Part shown: piece by piece, positions 34,601 through 47,158 of the stretch
Layout: every line of letters starts with the position of its first letter
How positions within the stretch are numbered: position 1 is the first letter of the stretch
Source: Carposina sasakii
Taxonomy: Eukaryota > Arthropoda > Insecta > Lepidoptera > Carposinidae
Length of the DNA: 64,000 nt
Reading direction: 5' to 3'
NCBI GenBank assembly: GCA_014607495.2
Contig: CP053150.1
Span: 10,560,495 to 10,624,494 of the forward strand
The notes under the pieces: generated by a model
What the model was told of the DNA's origin: nothing
Databases searched by the model: none
The model's input: the letters and a program-made list of their open reading frames with translations, nothing else
Position numbers and translations under genes: made by a program

Positions 34601-36650
34601 CTTTAACTCGTATTTACTCTATGAATATTAACTCAATGTGAATCGGAAGTTCCGATCGGACAAGAATGGAAATATCGGGAGGACCAGCAGGACCGGACAG
34701 CTCTCACCCACTTTTACACTTTAAATGATAATCAACCAGTCGGTACTTAACATTAACAACGCGAAAAGTTGTTACGCAAGTCTTGATCTATATTCTCTTT
34801 TTTTTTTTGCAAAACCTGTCAATCGTTACTTAGTAACACATTTTTATTAAAACTGGGTGCGATTGACAAGCGGTCCAACAGAAATAAATTATGGAAAATG
34901 TGCTAAGTCTGTTTTAATCCGGTATGTTTTATATTTTATCTGTTCTAAAAAAAATATATCTTATTTATCATTGACCTATTTGAGCTCCTCCTAGCTTATG
35001 CTAACAGACTCCCACGTAGTTCGATAGATTAACTAGTAGGTATCTATCAATCAGTCTCAGTCTCTATAATCAGTGCGATATAAACATCTTTTTTAAGCAC
35101 CTTTTACAAAAATAATTACATGTCAAACAGCATAAAAGGCACCATCACAATTTCTCGCTAATGAGTGGGCATGCGCATACCCAGGTCGGGTGCGGCGCCG
35201 AGTCCGATCTGTCTCATGCAAATAAGGCAATTTTCTGAGAAAACCAGGCCAATTTCCACGACACCCACGGAAGGTAGGGAACTGATATCGCCACTTGATT
35301 GCCTCTGCATTAATTTAATGGCCTTGAGAGAGAACCCATGATACAAGTTAGCTGAGTAAACTTGTGTGAGAAGCATCTCTATTAGAGATTTCCTGGTGGG
35401 TCATGTTTTAATTTTCCTATCATGGTTTGTACGTGCAATGTTGTCTGTTGCGAAAATTCTATTTCTCAAATACAATGTGATTATTGGCTGGACTGGGCGG
35501 ACAATAAGGTGGGTGCATTTCGATTCACACGTTATGAGCCTTCGTAGTTAGTATGGTAGTATTCGTAGCAGCTACTACTTACGCAAAAGCTTTACTCATG
35601 CTCAAGTTATTTTTTACCAATTGGGATTTGTTTTTCTTCGTGGGGTTTCTAACACAACTTTATGTAGGTTTCTCACTTTCGTACTAGGTTTCTTCAATAA
35701 ACGATTTATTAAAAAAGGTAAACCGTTCTGCTCCTTTCAAATATATTCTTGACTTTTCGTATTGATACGATAAAGAAAGTCAATTAATAATCCAATCAGT
35801 GGCGAAGAAGTTAATAATTAATTGCTTTACAGCCGCGACTATTTTAGAGGGATATGAAATAACTTACTAACGCATTTTACGATTACGGTAGTCATTTCAT
35901 ATTTCCGGTTCGGAACGGCCTAAATAGTTTACCTACATTCGCGATGTAAACAACAAAAAAAATAATCTTCGCAATACCGCCAATAACGGTATTTGATATA
36001 CTTATGATAACCGTTTTTTTACGGAATTTTCACGGTCACAGAAATAAGGAAAAACAAGGACTAGAAAATTTTGATGTGCGAAATAAGGGTCAATTAAATT
36101 TAATTCTAGTAAATATGTAACGAATAAAGTGTAGAATAATTATACGTTTGATTGTAACTTGACTTTGACAGTACATTATAAAATGACTGCAGATGCAGGC
36201 AGCACTTGCAGTTGCTGCCACACTAGTTTAGATATAGTATACATTTGTATGACAAACATTCCAACGTGACTGCAACTGCACGAGCGACGACAGAAGTGTA
36301 AGTGCAAGTATGTGATGGTTTTGCTGTAATTTCTTAGAACATATTTTCTCAATTACTTACTTTGCTGTGACATAATTTGGGAAATAATCTGAAGGGCAGT
36401 ACCTACCAGTTCATTTGATCTAAATCATGTAACATTACTATTTACATAAAAGAAAAGTGCGTAGGTTTTAGACATGTCGAACATGTCAAGTTAGTAATTA
36501 ATTCAGCAAATTACCACCAATGGACCAGAACGTCTAAGATGTTATGTAAATTACACTTTCTGTTACCGAATTGATATTTGAATAGGTCGTTTCAAGTTAT
36601 GCAACAAATGAAAGATCAGTTAATTATAACAGGCCGAATCGTCAATGCTC
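31700..36650. other. Gene-free AT-rich stretch
   Basis: No convincing exon or known repeat was seen over about 5 kb. A modest GC rise occurs at 32150-32300 without a usable frame. GCATGCGCA motifs occur at about 34573 and 35168. Confidence 0.4.
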
Positions 36651-36797
36651 TGTAGAGTCGGACGCGCACGTGCTATCGAAAGTACCGGATTTTGTGCACA
36701 TCCAATGCCGACTGAAGAAAGCGAGCTTAGTATCGCATCTTCACTCTAGTCACTTCTTTCCCGCGGATATGGAATCTGCATGCGAGAAAGAGACTGA

Positions 36798-37070
36798 ATG
36801 CGCTTAAAAGAGAAAGTGGGCCACGTTACGTTTCTTGGTGCCACTAACGCGGGCATTGAACGTAAACGTCAACGGGTAGGATCTGCTCTCGTGTGCTACG
36901 CGAGAATTGTGTTCAAATACGCTATAATTTTGGGTATATTTTTGCTGTGCGAATTTCGGTTGGGAAGCCTCGGAGGTTCGTCATCGGCAGATTTTGGAGA
37001 GCAACGAACTACGACTGAAGGAGAAAGTGTTGCGCGACGTAACCTTGAGCCCCCATGCCCCCTCACCTCA
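36798..37070 (+). CDS. Candidate exon with a membrane-anchor segment
   Basis: In a GC-richer island (36640-37090) an open frame starting MRLKEKVGH encodes about 90 residues with a basic lead, a hydrophobic stretch (IVFKYAIILGIFLLCEF) at residues 37-53 and a Ser/Gly-rich stem. It ends near TCAG/GTCCTC, a possible splice donor. The layout resembles the N-terminus of a type II membrane protein, but I recognise no family. An upstream ATG (36770) opens a short overlapping frame. It may be a real first exon or chance coding in a promoter island. Confidence 0.25.
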
Positions 37071-37109
37071 GGTCCTCCCCCAATGAATACGTCATTGGCG
37101 TAATGATGC

Positions 37110-38300
37110 AAAATTTGAATGTTAGTGAAGATTGATTACAGATATGATTTCTTTTTTGTAGACACGAGTGCCCTCGAATAATAGATATACAAACAATTAC
37201 TGTCAGTGTGTGAGATGACAATAATGATACTTATACCTCCAATCTCATGCTTATGGTTGCAAAATATTATGACACTTAAAATAGTGAAAGTTCAAGTTTT
37301 GGTGAACAATATTCTATAGTATTGGCGACATTTTTCAAATACGTGAGGCTTTATTTACAAGTTTCGGTGTCACGTTTTAATATGAATCTATAAATCAATC
37401 AGAATATGATAAATCACAGTGATATTAATAGTTTAAATAGTCATAGTATGTACTTAATATTCAACAGATAAAAACAAAATAATGACCATACCTTATTTAG
37501 AGTAAGTGTTCGTCGTATAGAACAAATAACTTCAAAATGTGTATTTAATCTTTACGAACAATCTAAAAGGGCTTGAAAGTGATTCATGAGTTCATGTCGG
37601 ACAACTTAGAGTTTCAATATGATAGATAAATACGAGCAGATTAAAATTTTAATAACCGGTAATCTTATTGCCCATTTTCTATTTTCTGCTGCACATATAT
37701 TTTATTACCTTTACAAGCCGTCATCGCTGGCTACACACGCATGCCATCATGCACTTCGCCGTTTTAGTAGCTATCATTATTAGATTACTTTGGATTATCT
37801 TTTTCTTCTATCTTCTTTGAAATCTCGAATTTGCTCTTTTCATCAAAATGTTGATTGTGTGATCTATAGGAGGTGAAAAACATCTAAAATTGGTTGGTTT
37901 CACGAGATAGCGGCAGATTTTCTTAACATTCTAAATGAATTACCGGAATTTCTAATGGATTCTGTGCCAGTCGGTACATTGAGTATTTGCGAGTAGCGGT
38001 GGTAGGCTCACTCCTTACCACGTAGCCGAATATCGTTCGCCCGAAAATCATAATCCCTAACAAGTTTGCTAATCAACACTTTCCATAATGTTCGCGTATA
38101 CGAAATTGTATATTATATACCTAATCGTCTTTAATTCTAATACTTTTGTGCCATAAGTTCGGGTGCTATAATGATTAGATGTCCTAATTTTCCTTGCTAT
38201 AAAGTCACATGTCCTAAGTGTTATATTGTATAATGTATGTTAGACCGAATGGTGGTTTATAATAATATTGTTAATAGGAATCTTTCAGGAGCATTATTTA
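37110..38300. other. Gene-free AT-rich stretch
   Basis: No exon or repeat was recognised. Confidence 0.4.
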
Positions 38301-38339
38301 AAACAAAAATTAGGATGAATAAAAAAACAGGCACTTAAA

Positions 38340-38580
38340 TCGACTCAGTTTACCCCGACTCCACGCAGTCTTGTCTGCCATACCCCTAGAGTCCAATGTA
38401 AAAGCGCGTAGGCGCGGAGGGGCGAGGCGGCCCGCGAGCTGAAGAACAGGTGAATGCAACGAATGGTAAGCCTTACATCCATCTGCGACGATAAGCTCGC
38501 GCGGGACCGCCGGAGTCCCGCAGCGCCGGAGCCGTGACAGAAACCATGCCTGCTGCATGCTTGCTTGCATGCTTGCTTGT
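38340..38580. other. CpG-rich island, unknown nature
   Basis: A sharply GC-rich block in AT-rich surroundings contains GGCGCGGAGGGGCGAGGCGG and CGCGCGGGACCGCCGGAGTC. A GCATGCTTGC direct repeat lies at its right edge (38556-38578). No splice-compatible coding frame or Pol III box was identified. It could be a regulatory island or part of a SINE-like element. Confidence 0.35.
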
Positions 38581-38599
38581 ATTGTTGATTAAAACAAGA

Positions 38600-39870
38600 A
38601 AGTTGTTATGGGAAGGTTAGGTTCGTTAGGACTTACAACTGTTATAGAAAAGCATTTTATGTCTTATGAATATTATAGATTGTGATATTTATAGCAAAAA
38701 AAATAGGTCATATTATATTTAGGGATTTCGGTTTTCGGGCAAGTGATATTATTAGACATTAAGTTAGGCCTACTTATCATTCGGTCACATGATGATTATG
38801 TCACACAATATTATTACACGTTAGATTATGGATAAAAAAATTATAAGACGAAATAGAGAACCGCTTAATAGGCTAGTGAATAATACAAAATCCGTGATTG
38901 TAACACAGAAAATCGTAGTGGCTCACGTGTTATTTTGGCAACAAATCGAGGTATTGAGGTAGGAATTCGCCGTTAACAGTTCAATAGGACGCACGCGTCA
39001 AGACTGCCGGAGTAGGCAAAAAATGCAATTGATCACTTTTACTATAGTAGATACCTACCTACTCAATACTGAGAAAATTGTGCTTTGCCTAGTTAGCTGA
39101 TTCTCTTCAAAAGTTCGCTTTTATATGTAAGGCTCAATATGTTCTGTTAATTAGTTTTCGATGTGCAAGAATAACTAACAGTGAATGAATAAATTAATCA
39201 TTAAGTATATGCGTAAATAAAATGAAATGATTAATTTTCCCAAGGTACAATAAAGTCTTTTTTTTTTATCCGGACATGTTTCGCCGAAAAATGTGGCATG
39301 CTAATATTTTATTTATTCAAGAACCTTTTTAGCTATAATTTCTTAGTCGTAAACATGTGTTTTGCCATTATTTTCTTTACTTTTTCAATTTCGTATATTA
39401 AACTAATATTTAAAGTACTTAGCGGCGCGGTAGGTACGGTAAACGCTGTTTACAAAAGACATCAACGCGCGTCACACACTTTCCTCCTTCACTTGAACCA
39501 TCAATAATATGTGCTAATTAAGCTTTGCGTTTATTTTAATAATCCATTACCATACGTTATAGGCTTAGTCCTGCTTTTTTCGCATATGCCTAGTATTAGC
39601 TGTTTTCTATAACAGTATATTCGTAATTTACATATTTTAGCCACATTTCACCTTTCTAGCAGTAATAGATTGCAAATATCTTGTAGCGGAAAGACAAACA
39701 GACAAATAGATCTATGATAAATGGAGATCGATGGGTTTTGTTCCGGTTGTTAACCATTTTAAGTATGTAGATGGAAAGTGAATTGTTTTAAGTTTGGAAT
39801 AAGAGGTGATGATGATAAACTTAACACGATGTTGTTGTTCTTGAAATAATATTTTGTGCCTTTACTTAGT
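38600..39870. other. Gene-free AT-rich stretch
   Basis: Nothing recognisable is seen. Confidence 0.4.
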
Positions 39871-39872
39871 AC

Positions 39873-39986
39873 CTAAGGGCCGATTTAGCCAATGTTTCTA
39901 TTGCTGGTTGACTTTAAAACTTAATCAAAGTGGAGACAGCTTCAACTTTATCCTTTAGATAGGCTTTTGTAAAAATCGGCCCCTAG
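39873..39986. mobile_element. Small MITE with CTA(A/G)GGGCCGATTT ends
   Basis: CTAAGGGCCGATTT on the left is the inverted partner of AAAAATCGGCCCCTAG on the right. The 114-bp unit has no ORF and is related to 15104-15250. Confidence 0.65.
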
Positions 39987-39999
39987 TTAGAATATTCAC

Positions 40000-41565
40000 A
40001 CTAATTACCTAATTATAATCTAACCTCAATGGCCTGTTTTAAACTAGCCAATTGGTTTAGAAAATGTCATAATAATTCTATCAAAGTTTAATGGCTTGAG
40101 AAATGATGATGAATGATCCACAGCAAGCGATCGACGACCCAATAAGTGAAAAGTCTTCACAGAGAACAATGTGAGGCGATGCCTCGTAGAAAGTCTATAA
40201 AGTTATTGCTTTGTAGATCTTACCAAGTATGGGATAAGTAAGATAATGATATGGGATAAGGTAGAAATCATTGTCATTGAACTCGCAGAGAGGGCAAATG
40301 TGTATATCTATGAATACATATTTATTTTGGATTTCGCATTCATATTCATTTATTGAGATTGGCAAAACTTTTTAAAACCCTATTTGGTAAGGTTTCTTCA
40401 AATAACATTTTCATAACATTAAAATCGTACACATACTCGTATAAAATTCTTCATCCTGAACGAGTCACAGATCAAACCACAGCCAAAACCGTTGATCTAA
40501 GAAACTTAAAACTTGTTACCTATGAGGCTGTGTACAATTAGAAATGTAAATACTTAGATATTTGTAATATTTTGTGCTAAGTCTGACTGGCTAAACATAA
40601 GGACAAATTATAAATATGGATAAGAAAGAATTATCTTATCTTATCTTATCTAAAACTTGGAGGATTCTTTGTTTAATGTAAGCTTCTGATAAGAAAGGAT
40701 TTCCCGAAATTGAAAAAACTCAAGTTTACGCGAACGAAGTTCATAAGTAACTTGTTACAAATAAAAGTTGAAGCCATTCCGTGACCATGATCATGACCAT
40801 AAATCGATATAATCTAGCACCGCGATTTATGTTAAAGCTGGAATAATGCGATATAATCGTCATTCTTTATATAAGTATTTACAACTTTTTGAAATCGAAA
40901 ATGAAATGTCGCATAATATTAGAAATGCATCCGAAATATTATTTGCTTATTTAAATATTGATATCTTTTAGAAACATTTATTGATACATATCTATAAAAG
41001 CGTTGTTAAATAAATTTGACTCTATTAAAATAGAAGATTATAAATGAGCCATGTATCTGTTCATATCCGATAAATTCAGGTTAAAAGTTAGCTGTTAATC
41101 AATATAATATTAGAAAGGGCATGTTTGAAACCTTATCCCCGAGCCTTCACTTTCTATGCGCCTGCGCAGAATACAAGCGCTACCTTTTGGGGCCTTTCCC
41201 ATTAATTAACAAAGACTTTCAGCTCGTTATCTAGCAATTAAAAGTCACAGCACTTACTCGTTAATCAGAGCCGAAAGTGAATTCGCAAACAACAAACACC
41301 AGTTTCAAATTTATCTAACCAAATTAATGGGGATTAGTGTTTGTAACAAATAAAAGTACCTGCGTTTATTGTTGTAGCGTATCGTGAGAAGGTAAATAAA
41401 TCTAAGCTTTCGATAGAAGTGCTGTCTGTTTTTTTAGGTTATATTAAAATGAATTTACACTTGTATTTTTAGCAATCGTTATTTAAAAAACTGATAGGGG
41501 GTTCTCATATTTTTCGTGACATCCTTACTGTGCTACTACGAATAAATACTATAAGACATCGTTGT
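40000..41565. other. Gene-free AT-rich stretch
   Basis: The stretch has a (TTATC)n microsatellite at 40630-40651 and a GCGCCTGCGCA motif at about 41158. No exon is supported. Confidence 0.4.
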
Positions 41566-41572
41566 TATATAC

Positions 41573-42051
41573 AGGGTGTTTGTGACAGCCAGGCAAATAT
41601 TGATACCATAACTTCAGACCATGATTCTGAGGTGGAAAACACTAAAAATTTTCGCAGAAAAATTCCAAAATTTTCCGACATTTTTTTCATATTTTCAGAA
41701 AAAAAATTAGTTTACTTCGTTTTAATTACCTAGCTCTTAGATCTAGTCTATCTAGACCTAAAATATATTTTTTTAAATAATATGATTTTCAAAAAATAAG
41801 ATGCTCTCAAAAAAGTTCAAATAACTGATCAACACTAATGGAGAGTCACAAGTAATCCAAAAAACAGCACTGTGTCACACAATAACCAATAAGCCCATTT
41901 AATTAGTCACAGGATCGCCCGATACAATTGGCGCGGAAAGCAAAGATTACTGATAATCAAATCAAAAATACATTTCCTGCGAGTCGTATAACTCAACACA
42001 ATGGTACTTGTTCAGCATTTCAGTATTTGCCTGGCTGTCACCCACACCCTG
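41573..42051 (+). mobile_element. TA-flanked MITE, copy B
   Basis: Same family and orientation as copy A. It starts CAGGGTGTTTGTGACAGCC and ends GGCTGTCACCCACACCCTG, with TA on both flanks (41571-41572 and 42052-42053). Length 479 bp, no transposase. Confidence 0.85.
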
Positions 42052-42136
42052 TATAACTTTTGACAGCAGAATATATGGAACACCTGTCAAATTATACTGT
42101 GCATAGCTTATACCTAGTTTAAAGCTTTTATTTGTA

Positions 42137-42175
42137 AGGGATAAAGGCGTGATTATATGTATGTATGTATTTGTA
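42137..42175 (+). repeat. AAGGGATAAAGGCGTGAT...(GTAT)n repeat tail
   Basis: GTAAGGGATAAAGGCGTGAT followed by TATATG and a (TATG)n run matches the sequence at the extreme right of the window (63950-64000). It looks like the 3' tail of a lepidopteran SINE or LINE family. Confidence 0.5.
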
Positions 42176-42199
42176 AGTTTTATCTTGCTTAACATCAGG

Positions 42200-44065
42200 C
42201 ACGATGGCGGTCAAATGTTTGCCTAGCTAATTGTAAAAAAGGCCCTTACCCTGCCTAATAAACCGCGTTTAGAGTTTAACACCCTTATCTATAAACAAGA
42301 GAATACTTAAGCATAACTTGAATAGAAGTAATTACTACGTGTGTAAGAGTAGGTAAGTGAGTAGTTATTCCTCAAAATTAAACTATTTATTGATATACTT
42401 TTCTTTATATTTGAATATAAGAAAAAATAAACAAAAAATGTAATACTACCTTCTTTTCGTAATAATACACACAAACGCGGCATGACGCAAATAGTTTGAC
42501 TAGAAATAAGGATTAAAAATAAATTATCCAGATTTTAATCGATTGAATAGAAGTGAAAAAGAATGTTACGGTAAATCTGCAAGAGCTATTATTATAAAAT
42601 CAAAGCTTTCTCCAAAACGAATGTTTCTTCAGCACTTTAGGTCTCAACCAACCCTAAAAAGAAAGTTAATGGCTTCAGGCACAGGTAGTCTATTCAGCAC
42701 GGTCTAGTTTCGGGCGGATCTAGAAGACAATAGTGATGAGGTGTTCAGATTATGACGAGGCAGCGTCGCCAGTAATTGCTTTACGTGACTTGCGCGTTGT
42801 CGGCGCGTGCGCAGCGGCGAACTCCTATCGATCGTTGTAAACCTACCAGTTTGCATTAACTACGGTTTAATTGAAGGTTTAATGGTAAAAGTAATTGAAT
42901 AAACATTGCCGTATGAAAGTATTATCAAAACTTTTTTTAATTGAGAGTATTATCGTAACTTTAAAAAAATTGAATATTAAGAACGTATGGACAATACATT
43001 TTGCACAAGATATCTAATGAGATAATTGAGCTATTGAATACTTGTAGAATATCTTCATCGTCCACAAAAAGGCAACCTAACCTGATCCATTGAGTTGTAG
43101 ATAGAAAATGAAAGTTTGCAACAAATACAACTCATGTTAGTTTTTGTCGATCATCTCGTGTGAAATCTGTATGTTTTTCTGTATTTTGTATGCACCGATG
43201 TGGTCCCACGATGGATTAGGCATTCATTCATTAGATGATTAGACTACTCCGTCGCGCCTCATCACCCTCGAGCATTCTCGATCAGTCGTTTAGTTCGGCC
43301 AATTTACAATCTTTTATAATTAATTACATAATACAATGTTTTACTTTATTACCCGTCATTACCGACACCCACTAAAACACTTGACTATGCAACTATTTTA
43401 GTAATAATAGTAAATAGTAGTTTTAGTAGTAATAAACAGTTTCTCCTCAAAACCCCTTATTATTTCCGAACAATTAAATAATTTTTAAACACCTGACGCA
43501 ATTGAATAACTGGGCGATTCAGACATTCGGAGCAACTTTCTCCGACGAGACGTTGATCAATGCGCCTCAAATCGTTGGGATAATACCATCTTCTATAGCC
43601 GGTGATGAGTATTTTGACAGTATTATTAAATGTTTCCATGTATTTAATACAAGAATAATATGTTTTGCCCCGGGCTTTGTATAAGTAAGCGATACAAAAA
43701 GTTTAATATAAAGAGAGTATTTCATATCGCAAACTTAATTGTTCCTGACGTAGCGATGATTGCTCGCCGACCTGCTGGTAATGAACTTGGCAATGGAAAT
43801 GTATGACGGAAGTAATAGGTACAGGCATTAAATTAGTTTGGTCTAAGAATGATTAAACATAAAAGGATGTATCGCAACATAAGATTTATATCTATAGATA
43901 GATGTGGTCGGAAAACTAAATTAACGAAAAGGAAGCAATTAATAAAATTACATATATCGATGAACATACTTATAAGTATATAGGTATATATACTATATTA
44001 TATAGGTAGTATAATTTTAAGTGGAATTTAATAAGTGAAATGCATGTTTTATACGCGAAGTACAT
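42200..44065. other. Gene-free AT-rich stretch
   Basis: A CpG-richer patch at about 42740-42830 contains GGCGCGTGCGCAGCGGCG, with no coding frame attached. No other feature was recognised. Confidence 0.4.
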
Positions 44066-44068
44066 CAT

Positions 44069-44155
44069 ACACTTATTTTGTCTAGTTATTATAAAGCTTT
44101 TTGAATTTGACGTTCAAATGTGAGATGTGTTAGCGCTCTCCAATATCATCATGCT
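44069..44155 (-). mobile_element. Half copy of the TTTGACGTTTAAA palindromic MITE
   Basis: ACACTTATTTTGTCTAGTTA, then TTTGACGTTCAAATGTGAGA and GCGCTCTCC, match the right arm of the element at 63045-63329. No left arm is present. It abuts the next MITE directly. Confidence 0.6.
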
Positions 44156-44158
44156 ACC

Positions 44159-44441
44159 AGGGGGCAATTCTTGAAAATTTTTGAGCCGAACAAAACGCAA
44201 CCACTACCGAACCGTTAACAAAACGCGCTGCGAAGCAATATATACTTACCGCTTGAGTAATAATAAGCATATTTTAGCAAGCATCGGTCGCGAGTGTGAC
44301 AGAATAAAAACAAATTTCTGTCTCGTGCTGAAATATGTCTAAATACGTCACTATAAAGTAATTATTGCTTTGTTCTGAGCGTGTACAACGGTTCCGTTTC
44401 GGCTTCGTTCAAATTCGAGACTTTTCAAGAATTGGTCCCCT
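44159..44441. mobile_element. MITE with AATTCTTGAAAA ends
   Basis: The left end AGGGGGCAATTCTTGAAAA and the right end TTTTCAAGAATTGGTCCCCT form imperfect 20-bp terminal inverted repeats. The 283-bp interior is non-coding and includes GTTCNNTTCGGCT-like symmetric blocks. Confidence 0.65.
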
Positions 44442-44444
44442 GTG

Positions 44445-45890
44445 CTGTTTGCATTACTTTACATACACAAACACCAATGAAAATAATTCTCGTGCCGATG
44501 CTTGGACGGCTCAACAGTAGCCATACAAATCCATAACAAAGCTTGGATAATAAATTCATTTGCATAACAAAGAGCTATAGACATTCGGATTACATGCATA
44601 ACAAGGCGATTTTATCGTCGTTATTATGCATTGTCTATGATATGATGCCGTAGACCCATCGCAGACCGCAGCCTCTGTGGTCTCGCGGCACGGGTGATTG
44701 GGTTCTGCCCCACATTCGAGGTTTCTTACCTATGCTGGTTAATTGAGCGCGGCAGCACCTGCTATCTTGTCTATTATTATAATATCCCCGCAGATTACAT
44801 GAAAATAGAAAATGCCCGAGGGCCCGCTTTCTTCTGAGTAACCAGCGCTAGTTACGAGATGGGTGCAGCCGCGAGAAAAAATCTAACTCCCATCCTAACG
44901 CGAAAGATGTAGATGATTCAGATGTTTTGTATTTATCATAACGGAAGCTAGTTCAGCTTACATTACTATATTCATTTATTAAACTATTAAGCAGATGCCT
45001 GTCTCGGTGTACTGAAAATAACAGCTCTAATATAAACAAGACACGCGAGAAGCGAATTTAAACATTCAGGACGTAGGTACCTATATACGAGTATATCTAA
45101 GTACTTGAATAGATCTACATACCTACCTATAGGTATACATATAAATTTACACGCGGCTGTATTCCCGGAATGGGGAAGCTAAAACTGTATAAGAGATCCC
45201 ACAGCCACGTTTAGCATATAGCGGGTACAGATGTAAATGATCAGTGACAAGTTGCTAGCTCATCACTTGAAAGAATGCCCGAGTAGAGTGTAGATATATC
45301 TTCTTAAATTAGGGACATCTCTCATCCTAAAAATATTAGAGTAATTCGCTGTGTAGAGGCAAAACAAAATCTGTATGTTAGCCTAATGGATTTTGACAAA
45401 ATAATAAAATTAACCACATACATAAGATACTCCACTTGTAAACCATCGACAATCATAAATTATGTATCTATTGATAGACGCTGGCTCTCGCCTCGCGGCG
45501 CTGTTATTTTTTTTCTTAATATTCCAAATTTAATTTCCCAGAGCTGGAAAGTTGCCTTATAACCGAAATATAAAAAACAACAATATTTTACTTTTCAGTA
45601 AGTATTAGCAGATATACATTGTTATATGCGGGTATTGTCGATATGTCTGCGACATGTTCGTATGTTGTATCGACAGATGAGACTTTCTAACGAGCTATCG
45701 TGTGTCTGGGGTGAAATCGACAAGCGCGAATCCCGATAACCGTTTCTGATATTGAATTTATTTATAGATTTATGAAATTGTCTGAGCTAAAAGCCTTAGG
45801 ATATATGGTTGTTTAACACGCTCGGTTTACAACGTAGTAATTTGTATAAAAAGCCTAGGCACTTTGTAAATGTGGACAAGTAATGTGTAT
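44445..45890. other. Gene-free AT-rich stretch
   Basis: No exon or family repeat was recognised. Confidence 0.4.
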
Positions 45891-45897
45891 TCGTATA

Positions 45898-46043
45898 CTG
45901 TAGTCATAGAGGAATAAGATTTCATAGAGTGCTAATGTCATACTAACTGTTTCGATGCACCATTAGACTTTTCGGTGCCTCACAATTCCAGTTAGTATGA
46001 CATTAGCACTCTATGTCTACATCTTATTCCTCTATGCTGTAGT
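45898..46043. repeat. Palindromic element (about 65-bp arms)
   Basis: CATAGAGGAATAAGAT and the block ATAGAGTGCTAATGTCATAC on the left are mirrored by their complements on the right (GTATGACATTAGCACTCTAT and ATCTTATTCCTCTATG). A short AT-rich centre separates them. It has the look of a solo foldback MITE. Confidence 0.75.
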
Positions 46044-46369
46044 GTAAGAATTAAGAATTTTTCATGAGCTTGTCAGCAGTCCAATTTACCAGGAAATAAT
46101 CTAATCAATCGTATTTCACAGATTTCTCGCTATCCATATACCAAATGTCATTACGATTAGTTTAGCCGGTTTGTGGTAAAATATTATAAATAAATTGATA
46201 TGAGTAGAGCCAGATTCGAGGCTTTCATCTGGGGCGATGAAGTTTCCTTATCCTGGAAAGCTTTCCGGGAAACACTCCCTTGTTACAACCTCCCTTGTTT
46301 ACAGGGCAATTTTCACCCATGTTCATGAGAGTTTCCTCCAATGTTAATAAATATTCTATGATATAAAAA

Positions 46370-46570
46370 TGAATCGTTAATTATGTTGCTAAGTGCAGAT
46401 CTCGAGAACGGCTGAACCGAATTTGCTAATTCTTTTTTTAGCGTATTCCTTGAAGTACAAGGATGGTTCTAACGTAGAGAATTATTATTATTTTTTTTAA
46501 ACCATCACATTTCCACTTGAAAGAGCATTAGACCCGCGCAAAGCTGGGGCGGGTCGTTAGTTTGATAGAA
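46370..46570 (+). repeat. CTCGAGAACGGCTGAACCGA lepidopteran repeat
   Basis: TCTCGAGAACGGCTGAACCG, followed by TTTGCTAATTC, TTTTTTTAGCGTATTCCTT and a terminal AGACCCGCGCAAAGC...GGGCGGGTC, matches an abundant lepidopteran interspersed repeat that I recognise by sequence. The element class is unknown to me. Confidence 0.55.
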
Positions 46571-46849
46571 AAAATTAGTAACCTATCCACTAATGATCGA
46601 AAGAAGGTGTAAATTTCGTAGTTACGTAAAAGTATTGAGAGAAACCTAATTATGTATTCTCACTCGCTTTAGAGACGGTAATCTCGTGGACCTAAGTATA
46701 AAGTTCCATCTTGCATCAATACGCTATTAAATAAATAATAACGTGAGGTACACAATAACAATATTACTCCTCTACACAATACTATAGATTGATAGCCAAA
46801 AAAGGCTTTCCAAATAAACACGACCTTGCGATAAGGTGAAGGCCGCATT

Positions 46850-47110
46850 TCCACTGGAAGCGTGCGCCAGTGAAAGATGCAACCGGTGCAGTTCCGTCCG
46901 CACTGCACTCGGTCAGTGGGTCGCTTGCCCCACTCCAGGGTTGGGGCAAGAGGGGGGGATCCTCGGGCTCTCGAGCCTCAGTCTCACCGCCATGGTGTCA
47001 GTGGTCGCGCCGTCAGTCTGACCGGGCCGTGCCAAGCCCGCGTCGGGCAGTGCTGTACGTTGTTGATTGTGTCTCGTTGGTTCCAGGCCGACGACTGCTG
47101 GACTTCCACC
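46850..47110 (+). promoter_or_regulatory. GC-rich promoter/5' leader region of the ZP-domain gene
   Basis: GC content rises sharply just upstream of the signal-peptide exon. Two arthropod initiator-like TCAGT motifs (centred at about 47000 and 47015) and another at 46910 are candidate start sites. TTGGTTCCAG/GCC near 47088 could be a splice acceptor of a 5' UTR exon. No TATA box is apparent. The precise start site cannot be fixed. Confidence 0.4.
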
Positions 47111-47158
47111 ATGAAGAGGACCAGGCTGCTGCTGCTGCTGGCGACGCTCCTTTTACAG
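47111..47158 (+). CDS. Signal-peptide exon of the ZP-domain (dusky-like family) gene
   Basis: The ATG lies in a strong Kozak context (CCACCATGA). It opens 16 codons, MKRTRLLLLLATLLLQ, a classic hydrophobic secretory signal. The exon ends CAG/GTCAGT, a good splice donor in phase 0. The next strong phase-0 acceptor on this strand is TTATTACAG/GATGCA at 58297, giving LLLQ-DATCEPP, a plausible signal-cleavage region. The link across the 11.1-kb intron is inference from phase, strand and biology: a ZP-domain membrane protein needs a signal peptide, and the large exon lacks one. Confidence 0.75.

Noticed and set aside
36896..37111. Minus-strand ORF opposite the 36.8-kb island
   Set aside because: It lacks a hydrophobic or domain signal and is better explained as a shadow of the plus frame.
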